A stretch of DNA of 64,000 bases from Methylobacterium phyllostachyos (GTDB taxonomy: Bacteria; Pseudomonadota; Alphaproteobacteria; Rhizobiales; Beijerinckiaceae): NCBI RefSeq assembly GCF_900103445.1, contig NZ_FNHS01000007.1, positions 186,001 through 250,000 of the forward strand, in the 5' to 3' direction. The notes beneath the pieces were generated by a model that saw nothing but the letters and a program-made list of their open reading frames with translations, had not been told where the DNA came from and ran no database searches. Shown here one piece after another: positions 17,515-26,824 of this stretch (position 1 is its first letter; each line of letters begins with the position of its first letter). The translations under genes were made by a program, and so were the position numbers.

Positions 17515-19044
17515 TTCAGGGTGGGCAGTGCGCTCCCCACCCATCGCGGGCTCTCCAGCTTCGCCGCCCTCCTCCTCGCCGCCCCCCTCATGACTGGCTG
17601 CGTGGTCGGCCCCGACTATTCCCGGCCCTCCGTGGAGACGCCGCTCGGCTACAAGCAGGGCGGCGTTCGAGAGGACAGCCCGGCCTACATCGGCGCCCGC
17701 AAGAAGGGGTTCCGCGAGGCCCGGCCGAGCGACGCCGTCGAGCGGGGCGATTGGTGGCGGGTCTTCCGGGATCCGACCCTCGACCGGTTGATCCGCCTCG
17801 TCGACGTCGACAACCAGTCGCTTCGGCAGGCGGTGGCGAACTATCGGCAGGCGCGGGCGCTGGTCGCCTCCGCGCAGGCCGCCCTGTACCCGACGGTGAT
17901 CGGCGCCCCGAGCATCACCCGCAGCGGCACCGGCAGCACCGTCCGCACCAGCGAGTCCCTGATCGGCCAAGCGAGTTGGCAGCTCGACCTGTTCGGCGGC
18001 ACCCGCCGCACCATCGAGAGCGAGGCGGCACTCGCCCAATCCGACGCCGCCACGATCGCCCTGACCCGCCTGACCATCCAGGCCGAGGTCGCGGCCGATT
18101 ACCTGACCGTCCGCTACGCCGATTCCCTCCAGCGGGTGCTCGACGAGAATGTCGAGAACTTCAGGAAGACCGCGCAGATCACCGAGAACCAGTATGCCGC
18201 GGGCGTGGCGGCCCGGTCCGATGTCATCACTGCGCAAACCCAGGTCCAGACCATCGAGGCCCAGGCCATCGCGGTGCGGCTGACCCGGGTGCAGTACGTG
18301 AACGCCATCGCCACCCTGATCGGGCGCCCGCCCTCCGAGGTGTCGATCCCGGTCTCCGGCATCAGCCGTAATCCCCCCGCCGTACCGGTCGGCATCCCCG
18401 GCGATCTGCTGGAGCGGCGCCCGGACGTCGCCCAGGCCGAGCGCCTCGTCCAGGCGCAGAGCGAGCGCATCGGCGTGGCGGTGGCGGCGTTCTTCCCCAC
18501 TGTGACGATCTCGGCCCAGGGCGGCGTCTCGGGGCTTACCCGCACCGGTCTGTTCTCGGCCGCCAACCAGTTCTGGTCGGTGGCGGGCTCGGCCAGCGAG
18601 GTGCTGTTCGACGGCGGCGCCCGCACGGCGGCCCTGCGCTCGGCCGAGGCCGCCTACGACGCGCAGGTGGCCAGCTACCGGCAGGTGGTGCTGGCGGCCT
18701 ACGCGGAGGTCGAGAACCAGATGGCGGCCCTGCGCATCCTCGGCCAGCAGCAGGCCGCGCAGGACAAGGCGGTCGAGCTGTCGCGCAAGGCGGTGGAGAT
18801 CACGCTCAACGAGTACCGGGCCGGCACCCAGAACTTCACCACCGTGGTGACCGCGCAGGGCCTGCTCGTGACCAACGAGATCAACGCCCTGCAGGTCCGG
18901 CTCAGCCGCTTCACCGCGGCGGTGACCCTGATCCGGGCGCTCGGCGGCGGCTGGGACGTGCGCTCCCTGCCGAGCGATTCCGAGCTGAAGGGCCCAAGCC
19001 TGCCGATCGACCGGGGCGGTCAGGCGGTCCGCCCGGACGAGTAG
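17509..19044 (+). CDS. RND outer membrane factor lipoprotein (NodT/OprM family)
   Basis: The 511-residue protein, as started here, opens with a lipoprotein signal (LSSFAALLLAAPLMTGC, lipobox LMTGC). It continues CVVGPDYSRP and has two outer membrane efflux protein (OEP) repeats, including GIPGDLLERRPDVAQAER in the middle and FDGGARTAALRSAEAAYDA in the second half. It forms the TolC-like trimeric exit duct for the MdtABC-like pump. The frame extends upstream to an ATG at 17335 overlapping the mdtC stop, but that extension would translate the parS site and a palindromic repeat and would bury the signal peptide. I therefore favour a start at 17509, with GTG 17521 also possible. Confidence 0.9.
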   Translation: MRFRVGSALPTHRGLSSFAALLLAAPLMTGCVVGPDYSRPSVETPLGYKQGGVREDSPAYIGARKKGFREARPSDAVERGDWWRVFRDPTLDRLIRLVDVDNQSLRQAVANYRQARALVASAQAALYPTVIGAPSITRSGTGSTVRTSESLIGQASWQLDLFGGTRRTIESEAALAQSDAATIALTRLTIQAEVAADYLTVRYADSLQRVLDENVENFRKTAQITENQYAAGVAARSDVITAQTQVQTIEAQAIAVRLTRVQYVNAIATLIGRPPSEVSIPVSGISRNPPAVPVGIPGDLLERRPDVAQAERLVQAQSERIGVAVAAFFPTVTISAQGGVSGLTRTGLFSAANQFWSVAGSASEVLFDGGARTAALRSAEAAYDAQVASYRQVVLAAYAEVENQMAALRILGQQQAAQDKAVELSRKAVEITLNEYRAGTQNFTTVVTAQGLLVTNEINALQVRLSRFTAAVTLIRALGGGWDVRSLPSDSELKGPSLPIDRGGQAVRPDE

Positions 19045-19057
19045 AGCCCGACGGGCG

Positions 19058-19206
19058 GTCCCGGGTTTCAAAAGGGACAAGTCCCTTTTGCGGGTGCAGG
19101 GCAGAGCCCTGCTGTACGGATCCTGGATCCCCTCTCGGAGGTCTAGGATCCGTAGGCCGGGGTTTCACCCTGACACCCCACCAAAGGGCCCGCCCTTTGG
19201 GACCCC
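19058..19206. repeat. mosaic hairpin repeat between convergent genes (AAAAGG family)
   Basis: Hairpins AAAAGGGAC/GTCCCTTTT, GGGCAGAGCCC, TACGGATCCT/AGGATCCGTA and CCAAAGGG/CCCTTTGG follow one another between the outer membrane factor gene and dmeF, which converge here. The same order of modules occurs at 40553, 47835 and, inverted, 58303. It probably serves as a two-way terminator. Confidence 0.75.
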
Positions 19207-19207
19207 G

Positions 19208-20200
19208 TTACGTTTCGGCCGTGTGGCCCGGGCAGGGCTGCACCTCGACCGTCACGTGGCTCAGTCCCCGCAGGCCAGCCAGCCGCGCCTTGTAGTGGGC
19301 CGGCGGCTGGGGATCGTCGCTGACGAGCGCGATCACGGCGGCGCGGTGGCCCGGGCCCACCTGCCAGAGATGCAGATCGCTGACCCGGTCGCCGCCGGTC
19401 TCCAGCCGCTCGCGGATCTCCCGGGTGGCGGCGGGCGAGGGCCGGGCGTCGAGGAGAACGAGACCGGCGGTGCGCAGCAGGCTCCATGACCACGCCAGGA
19501 TCACGACCGTGCCGACGAGGCCCATAGCCGGATCGAGCCAAGCGAGGCCGAGATAGCGCCCGCCGAGCAGGGCCGCGATGGCCAGGACGGAGGTCAACGC
19601 ATCCGCGAGAACGTGGACGTAGGCGGCCCGGAAGTTGGCGTCATGGCCGCCGTGGGCGTGCCCCCTGTGGCCGCCGTGGGAATGGCCGCTGTGGGAATGG
19701 CCGCCGTGCCCGTGCCCACCATGCGCCGCGTCATGATCGTGGTGGTCGTCGTGCAGCAGCCAGACGCTGGCGACGTTCACGGCAAGGCCCAGCACCGCGA
19801 TCGGGATCGCCTGCCCGAAGCCGATCGCCACCGGGTGAAGCAGACGGTCGAGACTCTCGGCACCGATCAAGAGCGCGATCAGCCCAAGGAGGATCGCGCT
19901 GGCAAAGGCCGCCAGATCCCCGAACTTGCCGGTGCCGAAGCTGAACCGGGGATCATCGGCGTGGCGCCGGGCGAAATGATAGGCGAGCGCCGCGATGCCG
20001 AGCGCCGCCGCATGGGTCGACATGTGCCAGCCATCGGCCACCAGCGCCATGGAGCCGAACCACGTGCCACCAACGATCTCGCCCACCATCATGGCGGCGG
20101 TGAGCGCGACCACCGCCCGGGTCCGGCGCGCGTGCCGGTCGTGCCGCGCCCCCAGGAAGGTGTGACTGTGGGTCCAGGGTTCGAGCGAGTGCGTATGCAT
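19208..20200 (-). CDS. dmeF: cation diffusion facilitator, cobalt/nickel exporter DmeF type
   Basis: The 330-residue protein starts MHTHSLEPWTHSHTFLG at ATG 20200. It has six membrane helices, the CDF metal site in ADGWHMSTHAAA, and a very His-rich cytoplasmic loop between helices 4 and 5 (HDDHHDHDAAHGGHGHGG and following). A cytoplasmic C-terminal metal-sensing domain ends CPGHTAET. The N-terminal HSHTFLGARHDR motif followed by MMVGEIVGGTWFGSMAL is typical of DmeF, which exports Co2+ and Ni2+. The usual small RcnR/DmeR regulator is not adjacent. It is divergent from zwf, with about 170 bases between starts. Confidence 0.88.
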   Translation of the reverse strand: MHTHSLEPWTHSHTFLGARHDRHARRTRAVVALTAAMMVGEIVGGTWFGSMALVADGWHMSTHAAALGIAALAYHFARRHADDPRFSFGTGKFGDLAAFASAILLGLIALLIGAESLDRLLHPVAIGFGQAIPIAVLGLAVNVASVWLLHDDHHDHDAAHGGHGHGGHSHSGHSHGGHRGHAHGGHDANFRAAYVHVLADALTSVLAIAALLGGRYLGLAWLDPAMGLVGTVVILAWSWSLLRTAGLVLLDARPSPAATREIRERLETGGDRVSDLHLWQVGPGHRAAVIALVSDDPQPPAHYKARLAGLRGLSHVTVEVQPCPGHTAET

Positions 20201-20369
20201 GCGGGTCTCCGCGATCCGAGAATCAGCCGAGCATAGAGCGCGCTCGGACAGCGTGGACAGTGCTTCGCGCATGCGGGCGTGTGGCGATGCGGGCCCGGAG
20301 CCGGAACGGCCCTTGCTGCGGCGGGTTGTCCCGCCGGTTTGCTGCACCGCAGACGGACGGGAGTCGGGG

Positions 20370-21896
20370 ATGGCCGAGCAGACGACAGCTCTCAAGAACG
20401 ATGCGGCCTGCGGCACCAAGCCGGCGCCCCCCTGCACGCTGGTGATCTTCGGCGCGGGCGGTGACCTGACGAAGCGCCTGCTGATGCCCTCCCTCTACAA
20501 CCTCGCGGGCGCGGGGCTTCTCTCGGATGGGTTCTCGATCCTCGGCGTCGACCATGGCGAGGGCACCGATGAGTCGCTGCGCGACAATCTTACCAAGACC
20601 CTGGAGGCGTTCAGCAAGGACCCGACCTCGGAGTTCCATGCGGACCATATCGATCAAACGAGCTGGGGCTTCATCCGCGAGCGCCTGCACTACCTGAAGG
20701 GCGATTTCGAGAAGCCCGAGACCTTCGAGGCCGTGAAGCAGAGGATCACCGGCAATGCGGTGTTCTATTGCGCGGTGGCGGCGCGGTTCTTCGGGACGAT
20801 CGTGGACGGGCTGGGCCAAGCCGGCCTGCTCAAGCAGGAGGGCGACACCTTCCGTCGCGTGGTGATCGAAAAACCGTTCGGCTCCGACCTCGCCTCGGCC
20901 CGGGACCTCAACGCCCGCATCCTGAAACAGGGCGACGAGAGCCAGTTTTTCCGGATCGATCATTTCCTGGGGAAGGAGACGGTGCAGTCGATCATGGCGT
21001 TCCGTTTCGCCAATGGGCTGCTGGAGCCGGTCTGGCGGCGGGAATACATCGACAGCATCCAGATCACGGCGGCCGAGACGGTGGGCGTTGAGGAGCGCGG
21101 GGGGTTCTACGAGCCGACGGGCGCGCTGCGCGACATGGTCCCGAACCACATGTTCCAGCTCCTCTGCATGGTCGGCATGGAGCCGCCGAACTCCTTCGAC
21201 GCGGAGGCCGTGCGCACCGAGAAGGCCAAGCTCGCCGAGGCCGTGCGGCCGATCCCGCCCGAGGACGCGGTACGCGGTCAGTACACGGCCGGCACCGCGG
21301 AGGGGCGCGACGTGCCCGCCTACCGGGACGAGCCGCATGTCGCCAAGGACTCGGTCACCGAGACCTACATCGCGTTGAAGCTCCACATCGAGAACTGGCG
21401 CTGGGCGGGGGTGCCCTTCTACATCCGCACCGGCAAGCGCATGACGGGGCGGCGCACCGAGATCGCGGTGCTGTTCAAGCCGGCCCCGTTCAAGATGTTC
21501 GAGGACACGCCGACGGCCGATCTGGGGCCGACCGTGATGCGGATCCTGATCGACCCGGATCACGGGGTGAGCACCGAATTCAACGTGAAGGTGCCGGGGC
21601 CGCAGATGAAGATCGGGCGGGTGCGCTCCGGCTTCCGCTACAAGGATTTCTTCGCCGACACGCCGAATGTCGGCTACGAGACGCTGCTGTACGATTGCAT
21701 GACCGGCGACGCGACCCTGTTCCAGCGAGCCGACAACATCGAGGCCGGCTGGGCGGCGGTGGACCCGCTGCTCAAGGGTTGGCCCCAGGCACAGGTGGCC
21801 TTCTACCCGGCCGGAAGCGCCGGCCCCAAGGAGGCCGACGAGCTCTTGGCCCGGGACGGCCGGCATTGGCTCGGATTGGACGGAGAGACGGATTGA
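20370..21896 (+). CDS. zwf: glucose-6-phosphate 1-dehydrogenase
   Basis: The 508-residue protein has normal G6PDH length. It has the NADP-binding start LVIFGAGGDLTKRLLMP, VVIEKPFGSDLASA, and the active-site signature RIDHFLGKETVQSIMAFRF, whose Asp-His and Lys bind substrate and act in catalysis. It oxidises glucose-6-phosphate to 6-phosphogluconolactone, supplying NADPH and the Entner-Doudoroff or pentose phosphate route. The start ATG 20370 follows GAGTCGGGG. No pgl or edd gene follows; the gene stands alone. Confidence 0.96.
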   Translation: MAEQTTALKNDAACGTKPAPPCTLVIFGAGGDLTKRLLMPSLYNLAGAGLLSDGFSILGVDHGEGTDESLRDNLTKTLEAFSKDPTSEFHADHIDQTSWGFIRERLHYLKGDFEKPETFEAVKQRITGNAVFYCAVAARFFGTIVDGLGQAGLLKQEGDTFRRVVIEKPFGSDLASARDLNARILKQGDESQFFRIDHFLGKETVQSIMAFRFANGLLEPVWRREYIDSIQITAAETVGVEERGGFYEPTGALRDMVPNHMFQLLCMVGMEPPNSFDAEAVRTEKAKLAEAVRPIPPEDAVRGQYTAGTAEGRDVPAYRDEPHVAKDSVTETYIALKLHIENWRWAGVPFYIRTGKRMTGRRTEIAVLFKPAPFKMFEDTPTADLGPTVMRILIDPDHGVSTEFNVKVPGPQMKIGRVRSGFRYKDFFADTPNVGYETLLYDCMTGDATLFQRADNIEAGWAAVDPLLKGWPQAQVAFYPAGSAGPKEADELLARDGRHWLGLDGETD

Positions 21897-22019
21897 GAAC
21901 CGAGGAACCGGGTCGGGTCTGACGATCAGGCATTCGGATCCGGCCGTTTTCCAGGTGGCTACGATGTGTTAGCCTCCAACGATCTTGGAGATGGTCCGTC
22001 GAGCTTAGGGACGACGACT

Positions 22020-22307
22020 TTGGGCGAGGCGACGTTTACCTTTCAGGTCGATGAAACCCTGAAGAACGCGTTTTCTCAGGCAGCACAGGACCGGGATCGC
22101 AACAGCGCTCAGCTCTTGCGTGAATTCATGCAGGCGTATGTCCAACAGCAACGGGACGAAACGGAGCATGAGGCTTGGTTTCGCCGGCAGGTTCAGATTG
22201 GGCTGGATTCCGCCCAGAGCGGCCGTGTCATCTCTGCCGAGGATGTCGAAGCCCGGTTCGCTGCCAAGCGGGCAGCCACACAGCGGCGACTCGACGCCGC
22301 GAAATGA
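22020..22307 (+). CDS. type II antitoxin-like protein (RHH/CopG type)
   Basis: The protein of about 95 residues begins GEATFTFQVDETLKNAF, followed by RNSAQLLREFMQAYVQQQ: a short strand plus two helices, as in ribbon-helix-helix antitoxins. The Lys/Arg-rich tail would wrap the toxin. The start is set at TTG 22020 because AGGGACG lies about 8 bases upstream and homologous proteins begin at this point; a GTG at 21966 is the longer alternative. The stop overlaps the toxin ATG by four bases (ATGA), the usual coupling of a toxin-antitoxin pair. Autoregulation is expected but no operator was identified. Confidence 0.78.
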   Translation: MGEATFTFQVDETLKNAFSQAAQDRDRNSAQLLREFMQAYVQQQRDETEHEAWFRRQVQIGLDSAQSGRVISAEDVEARFAAKRAATQRRLDAAK

Positions 22308-22591
22308 AGGCGTTGGTCTGGACGCTCGAAGCGCTTCAGGACCGCGACGCGATCTACGATTATATCGAAGCCGACAATCCGGCGGCTGCCATTGCGTTGG
22401 ATAAGCGGTTTACCGAGAGGGCCGCCCGCTTGGTGGCTCATCCCGCACTCGGTCGGCGAGGTCGGCTCGCGGGCACCCACGAGATGATCGTCCACCGCAG
22501 GTACATCATTGTCTACAAGGTCGATGATAGCGCCGTGCGAATTCTTCGCGTCCTGCACGCCGCTCTGCAAGGGCCGCCTGGGCCGAGGTGA
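22304..22591 (+). CDS. RelE/ParE family toxin
   Basis: The 95-residue protein has the ParE/RelE fold pattern: ALQDRDAIYDYIEADNPAAA, FTERAARLVAHPALGRRGR, then GTHEMIVHRRYIIVYKVDD and VRILRVLHAAL. The GRRGRLAGTHE and R-RYIIVY features favour the ParE (gyrase) or YoeB-like branch over true RelE, but the target is unknown. It is translationally coupled to the upstream antitoxin and convergent with rnhA. Confidence 0.82.
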   Translation: MKALVWTLEALQDRDAIYDYIEADNPAAAIALDKRFTERAARLVAHPALGRRGRLAGTHEMIVHRRYIIVYKVDDSAVRILRVLHAALQGPPGPR

Positions 22592-22683
22592 CAAGCCCTC
22601 ATAAAGCGCCTGCGGCACCGGCTATGTCGTCGAAGGACGTCCGGTGACCGGGCGTCTTGCGAGTTTCGATGCCGAACCCGCCC

Positions 22684-23169
22684 TCACCGCCGCTTGAACG
22701 GCAGCATCGCGGCCACCGCCAGCGCGTCCACCCGATTGTTGAGCGGGTCGCTGGCATGACCCTTCACCCAGTGCCACGCCACGTCGTGGCGCTCTCGGGC
22801 GGCGTCGATGCGGCGCCAGAGGTCCTCGTTCTTCACGGGCTTCTTGTCGGCCGTGCGCCAGCCCCGGGCCTTCCAATTATGGATCCAGCTGGTCACGCCC
22901 TGGCGCAGGTACTGAGAGTCCGTGAACAGGTCGACCCGGCAGGGGCGCTTCAGCGCCTCCAGCGCCTCGATCGCCGCCAGGATCTCCATCCGGTTGTTGG
23001 TGGTGTGGGCCTCGCCGCCGGACAGTTCCTTTCGGGTCTCGCCGAAGATCAGGATCGCACCCCAGCCCCCGGGCCCGGGATTCCCCGAGCAGGCGCCGTC
23101 GGTGTATATCTTGACCCGCGTCGGCTCGGCCGCGGACTCGGTATCCGGCCCGGTCATCTCGGTGCTCAT
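22684..23169 (-). CDS. rnhA: ribonuclease HI
   Basis: The 161-residue protein has all catalytic carboxylates in place: Asp in [17 protein letters not shown], Glu in [13 protein letters not shown], Asp in DLFTDSQYL and Asp in [12 protein letters not shown]. It degrades the RNA strand of RNA-DNA hybrids. It is the last gene of a minus-strand operon ispH-thrB-rnhA, 7 bases after the thrB stop, an arrangement common in alphaproteobacteria. An N-terminal extension of about 16 residues before the first strand is unconserved. Confidence 0.96.
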   Translation of the reverse strand: MSTEMTGPDTESAAEPTRVKIYTDGACSGNPGPGGWGAILIFGETRKELSGGEAHTTNNRMEILAAIEALEALKRPCRVDLFTDSQYLRQGVTSWIHNWKARGWRTADKKPVKNEDLWRRIDAARERHDVAWHWVKGHASDPLNNRVDALAVAAMLPFKRR

Positions 23170-23176
23170 CCGGTTT

Positions 23177-24142
23177 TCAGCCCTGCCGCCCGTAATCCCG
23201 TACGTCCTTCGCCTGCCGGTGGAAGGTGAGCCGACGGTCGAATTCCCGCGGATCCTTCGGCTTCACCAGGGCGCCGGGGGGCACGTTCAGCCAGTCGACC
23301 AGCCGGGTCAGCATGAAGCGGAGTGCCGCGCCCCGGCACAGGATCGGCAGGGCCGCGACCTCGGTGGGTTCCAGCGGACGCACCGCCTCGTAGCCGGCAA
23401 ACAGGGCTGTTGCCATGTCCCGGTGGAAGGTGCCGTCGGGGTCGAAGCACCACGCGTTGAGGCAGACCGCGATGTCGTACGCGAAGGCATCCGTGCAGGC
23501 GAAGTAGAAGTCGATCAGGCCCGACAGGGCGTCACCGATGAAGAACACGTTGTCGGTGAAGAGATCCGCGTGGATCACGCCGCCCGGCAGGTCTTTCGGC
23601 CAATGCGCTTCCAGGACGGCGAGGTCGGCCCGGGTGCGCTCGGCGAGGCCGGGCTCGACCGAGTCCGCCTGGGCCTCGGCCTGCACGAAGAGCGGCCGCC
23701 AGGACGACACCGAAAGATTGTTCTCCCGTACCATCGGGAAGTCACGGCCGGCAGCGTGGAGCGCGGCCAGCGCCCGGCCGAGTTCCCGGCAATGCTCGAC
23801 GCCCGGCGCCTTGACCGAGACGCCCTCCAGGAAACTGACGATGGCGGCGGGCCGGCCGCAGAGCTGCCCGAGGGCCTGGCCGGTCCGGTCCCGCACGGGC
23901 TGCGGGCAGGCCAGGCCGCGGGCCGAGAGATGCTCCATCAGCCCGATGAAGAACGGCAGGTCGGCTTCCCGCACCCGCTTCTCGTAGAGCGTCAGGATGT
24001 AGGAGCCGTCGGTGGTATGAAGAAAGAAATTCGAGTTCTCGACGCCTTCGGCGATGCCCTTGAAGGAGAGCAGGCTGCCGATCGCGTAAGCCGATAGGAA
24101 GTCGGCGAGCGCCGCGTCGGATACCTCGGTGTAGACGGCCAC
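23177..24142 (-). CDS. thrB: homoserine kinase (ThrB type II, APH fold)
   Basis: The 321-residue protein begins [19 protein letters not shown], as ThrB proteins of proteobacteria do. It has [16 protein letters not shown], the kinase catalytic loop [14 protein letters not shown] and the metal Asp in [12 protein letters not shown]. This is the aminoglycoside-phosphotransferase-like homoserine kinase, which phosphorylates homoserine on the way to threonine. It sits between ispH and rnhA in a probable operon. Confidence 0.95.
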   Translation of the reverse strand: MAVYTEVSDAALADFLSAYAIGSLLSFKGIAEGVENSNFFLHTTDGSYILTLYEKRVREADLPFFIGLMEHLSARGLACPQPVRDRTGQALGQLCGRPAAIVSFLEGVSVKAPGVEHCRELGRALAALHAAGRDFPMVRENNLSVSSWRPLFVQAEAQADSVEPGLAERTRADLAVLEAHWPKDLPGGVIHADLFTDNVFFIGDALSGLIDFYFACTDAFAYDIAVCLNAWCFDPDGTFHRDMATALFAGYEAVRPLEPTEVAALPILCRGAALRFMLTRLVDWLNVPPGALVKPKDPREFDRRLTFHRQAKDVRDYGRQG

Positions 24143-24179
24143 GTGTTCGCGCTCTGAATTTTGGAACTTCGATACGACG

Positions 24180-24199
24180 AGGGGCGCCGAAGCGCCCCT
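24180..24199. terminator. hairpin between ispH and thrB
   Basis: AGGGGCGC/GCGCCCCT arms enclose a 4-base loop, between the end of ispH and the start of thrB. There is no T tract, so it may be partial attenuation or mRNA processing rather than a full stop. Confidence 0.4.
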
Positions 24200-24232
24200 G
24201 CATAAGACCTGCTGCGTCTGTGTCCAGGCTGC

Positions 24233-25234
24233 CTACTCGGCGGCCTCGCTGCGCAGCTCCCGCGGCAGCGGGAACACCATGTCCTCGATCACGGTCGAGA
24301 CCGTATCGACGATCACGTCGTAGCGGGCCGCGAAGGCGTCGATGATTTCCTCGACCAGCACCTCGGGGGCCGAGGCGCCGGCGGTGAGGCCGAGCTTGCG
24401 GATACCCTCGAAGGCCGGCCAGTCGATCTCCTCGGCGCGCAGCACGAGGCGGGTGATCGGGCAGCCGACCCGCTCGGCGACCTCGCGCAGGCGCTGCGAG
24501 TTCGAGGAGTTCGAGGAGCCGACCACGATCAGCGCATCGACCAGCGGCGCCACCTGCTTCACCGCCTCCTGGCGGTTGGTGGTGGCGTAGCAGATGTCGT
24601 CCTTGTGCGGCCCGGTGATGGCCGGGAATTTCTGCTTGAGCGCCTCGACGATGTGCCGGGTGTCGTCCACCGACAGGGTCGTCTGGGTCACCCAGGCGAG
24701 ATTGTTGGGATTCTCGGGGTTCAGGGCGGCGATCTGGTCGAGATCCTCAACCAGGGTGATCGAGCCCTTGGGCAATTGGCCCATCGTGCCCACCACCTCC
24801 GGGTGACCGGAATGGCCGACCAGCAGCACGTGGCGGCCGCGCTTGTGATGGATCTCGGCCTCGCGGTGGACTTTGGTCACCAGCGGGCAGGTGGCGTCGA
24901 TCGTGGTGAGCCCACGCGAATCGGCGTTCGCCGGTACCGTCTTCGCCACGCCGTGGGCGGAAAAAATCACCGGGGCGCCGCTATCCGGCACCTCGTCGAG
25001 TTCGCGGACGAACACGGCGCCCTTCCGCTTCAGGCTCTCGACCACGTACTTGTTGTGGACGATCTCGTGACGGACGTAGACGGGCGGCCCGTAGATGGCG
25101 AGGGCTCGTTCCACCACGTCGATGGCCCGCACCACCCCGGCGCAGAAGCCGCGTGGGGCGCAGAGCAGGATCTCCAGCGGCGGCTTGCCGGAGGCACTCG
25201 CGACGGGCTCGGAGGGCGTGATCGTAGCGGTCAT
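24233..25234 (-). CDS. ispH: 4-hydroxy-3-methylbut-2-enyl diphosphate reductase
   Basis: The 333-residue protein has the three cluster cysteines in [22 protein letters not shown] and [11 protein letters not shown], plus the substrate-binding SNSSNSQRL motif near the C-terminal third. It makes IPP and DMAPP as the last step of the MEP pathway, which supplies carotenoids, hopanoids and quinones. It is the first gene of ispH-thrB-rnhA. The upstream 120 bases to the NlpC gene should hold the promoter. Confidence 0.97.
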   Translation of the reverse strand: MTATITPSEPVASASGKPPLEILLCAPRGFCAGVVRAIDVVERALAIYGPPVYVRHEIVHNKYVVESLKRKGAVFVRELDEVPDSGAPVIFSAHGVAKTVPANADSRGLTTIDATCPLVTKVHREAEIHHKRGRHVLLVGHSGHPEVVGTMGQLPKGSITLVEDLDQIAALNPENPNNLAWVTQTTLSVDDTRHIVEALKQKFPAITGPHKDDICYATTNRQEAVKQVAPLVDALIVVGSSNSSNSQRLREVAERVGCPITRLVLRAEEIDWPAFEGIRKLGLTAGASAPEVLVEEIIDAFAARYDVIVDTVSTVIEDMVFPLPRELRSEAAE

Positions 25235-25355
25235 GCAGGGGATGTGGCGAGGGCGGGGCTATCCTGTCAACAGGCCAAGTGGTGGAACCGGACCGTGCGA
25301 CGGAGGCGGGACCCACGTGTAGCACGATTACCGCGCGGTTTGGACCCGTGTCGTT

Positions 25356-26201
25356 TTACAGGCGCCGGAGCCCCGTGACCGCCCCGTAGCTGTGGGCCTG
25401 GATCCGCTCCACGGCCTCGGCCAGGGGCTCCACCGCCACCGCCATGTGGTGGCCGTTGGCGTGGATCAGCGTCTCGGCATCGAGCATCAGCCCCATATGG
25501 CCGCGCCAGAATACGAAATCGCCCCGGCGCAGGCCCGCGACATCGAGCGGCAGCGCTGTCCCGAGGGCGCGCTCCTGCATGTCGGCGTCGCGTGGGCAGG
25601 GCAGGCCCGCCATGTCGAGGCAGAGCTGGGCGAGGCCGGAACAGTCGAGCCCAAGCGTTGTCCGGCCGCCCCAGAGGTAGGGCGTCCCGACAAGGCGCAT
25701 CGCGGTGGCGGCGTAATCCGGTGCGTGCTCCGCCACCGGGGCGCAGTGGCGGGCGAACACGTAGCCGCCGTGCGTCTCTAGGTAAGCGCCCGATTCCCCG
25801 GTCACGACGAGTCGTGCGCCGAGGCTCAGATGGGCCAGGACCGGCCGCTTCAGGTCGGGTTCCGGGTACAGGAAGGTGCGCAGGGCCGTGACCCGGTGGG
25901 TCGGCTCCGGCCCGGCCGGGCCAAGGCTGTCGGCGGGCAGGTAGCCGACATAGCCGTCGCGGGCGAGCTGCACGAAGGCGAAACCGTCCGCCGTGTCGTA
26001 GAGGGTGACGGCATCGCCGAGCAGCGCCTCCGTGTCGAGCCCGGCCACCGGAGAGGGCTCACGCCGCAGGGGGGCCGAGGCGGCCGTGACCCGGCGGGGG
26101 CTGCCCGCCACGAAGCGGGTGGCCTCGACCCGGCCGCGCAGGCGCTCATCGGCGATGTCGGCGCGGGCGGGGGTCAGCCGCGGATCGAGGGTCTCGGTCA
26201 T
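25356..26201 (-). CDS. NlpC/P60 family peptidoglycan endopeptidase with SH3 domains
   Basis: In the 281-residue protein, residues about 60-160 form bacterial SH3-like segments (TLYDTADGFAFVQLARDGYVGYL and RLVVTGESGAYLE). The C-terminal NlpC/P60 domain has the catalytic Cys in LDCSGLAQ, His in RGHMGLML and a polar third residue in LIHANGHHM. Such enzymes cut gamma-D-glutamyl-diaminopimelate bonds in peptidoglycan stem peptides. No signal peptide is seen at the start, so the protein may act on recycled muropeptides in the cytoplasm or use another export route. Confidence 0.88.
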   Translation of the reverse strand: MTETLDPRLTPARADIADERLRGRVEATRFVAGSPRRVTAASAPLRREPSPVAGLDTEALLGDAVTLYDTADGFAFVQLARDGYVGYLPADSLGPAGPEPTHRVTALRTFLYPEPDLKRPVLAHLSLGARLVVTGESGAYLETHGGYVFARHCAPVAEHAPDYAATAMRLVGTPYLWGGRTTLGLDCSGLAQLCLDMAGLPCPRDADMQERALGTALPLDVAGLRRGDFVFWRGHMGLMLDAETLIHANGHHMAVAVEPLAEAVERIQAHSYGAVTGLRRL

Positions 26202-26464
26202 GAGGCGACGCTATCACAGCTGCCTTCACGATGGGTTGCGGCTTCGCGCCGGGCGCAAGAAACCATTGTGCGTGCACGAATGCGCGTCTATGTCGCACGC
26301 GGTCGCCGGCGGGAAACGAGTCGGAGGCGACGGGTTCGCGTCCTCGCCGCCGCTGCTAGCCTGTGCGCGGCGGCGGAAACGACCCGTCAGGCATGCGTCC
26401 GCGGCGGCGGTCAAACGTTTTTGATGCACTGCACAACCGGGACGGAAGGCGCTATGTCTGTCCC

Positions 26465-26818
26465 ATGAAGACTGCGAGTCGCCCCGTGAAGAAGACGCAG
26501 AAGAGCTTCGCCGACCTGCCGCCGATCCGGGTGCGCCGCGAGCCGCCGACGATCACCGAGGCGGTCGCGGCCGCCCAGGACCTTGCCGACGATGTCGAGC
26601 AGCAGGCCGAGATCGCCGCCGGCCTGATGGGCTTGGCCGTCGATGAGGTCCGCCCCCATGTCCTGGCGGCCAAGACGGCGAAGCCCGAGCGCGTGCCCGA
26701 GCGGATCCTGACCCAGGCCAGCCCGAGCCGCGCGCCGCGCACCGTTGTCGTGGAGCGGCGCACCCGCCCGACCGTGGTGATCGAGCGCCGCTCCCGGCCC
26801 CTCGCGCCCTCGCGCTGA
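26465..26818 (+). CDS. hypothetical basic protein
   Basis: The 117-residue protein is unrecognised. It has a Lys/Arg-rich N-terminus (MKTASRPVKKTQKSF), a central helical region rich in Ala, Glu and Asp (TEAVAAAQDLADDVEQQAE), and a basic tail with repeated VVVERRTRP/VVIERRSRP units. The ATG at 26465 overlaps the stop of a five-codon mini-frame starting at 26453, which could be a tiny leader. Codon use matches neighbouring genes. The function is unknown. Confidence 0.6.
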   Translation: MKTASRPVKKTQKSFADLPPIRVRREPPTITEAVAAAQDLADDVEQQAEIAAGLMGLAVDEVRPHVLAAKTAKPERVPERILTQASPSRAPRTVVVERRTRPTVVIERRSRPLAPSR

Positions 26819-26824
26819 CCGGCC

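Noticed and set aside
26453..26467. Five-codon frame (ATG TCT GTC CCA TGA) overlapping the start of the hypothetical gene at 26465.
   Set aside because: It is too short to judge and has no conserved neighbour; it is mentioned only as a possible leader.
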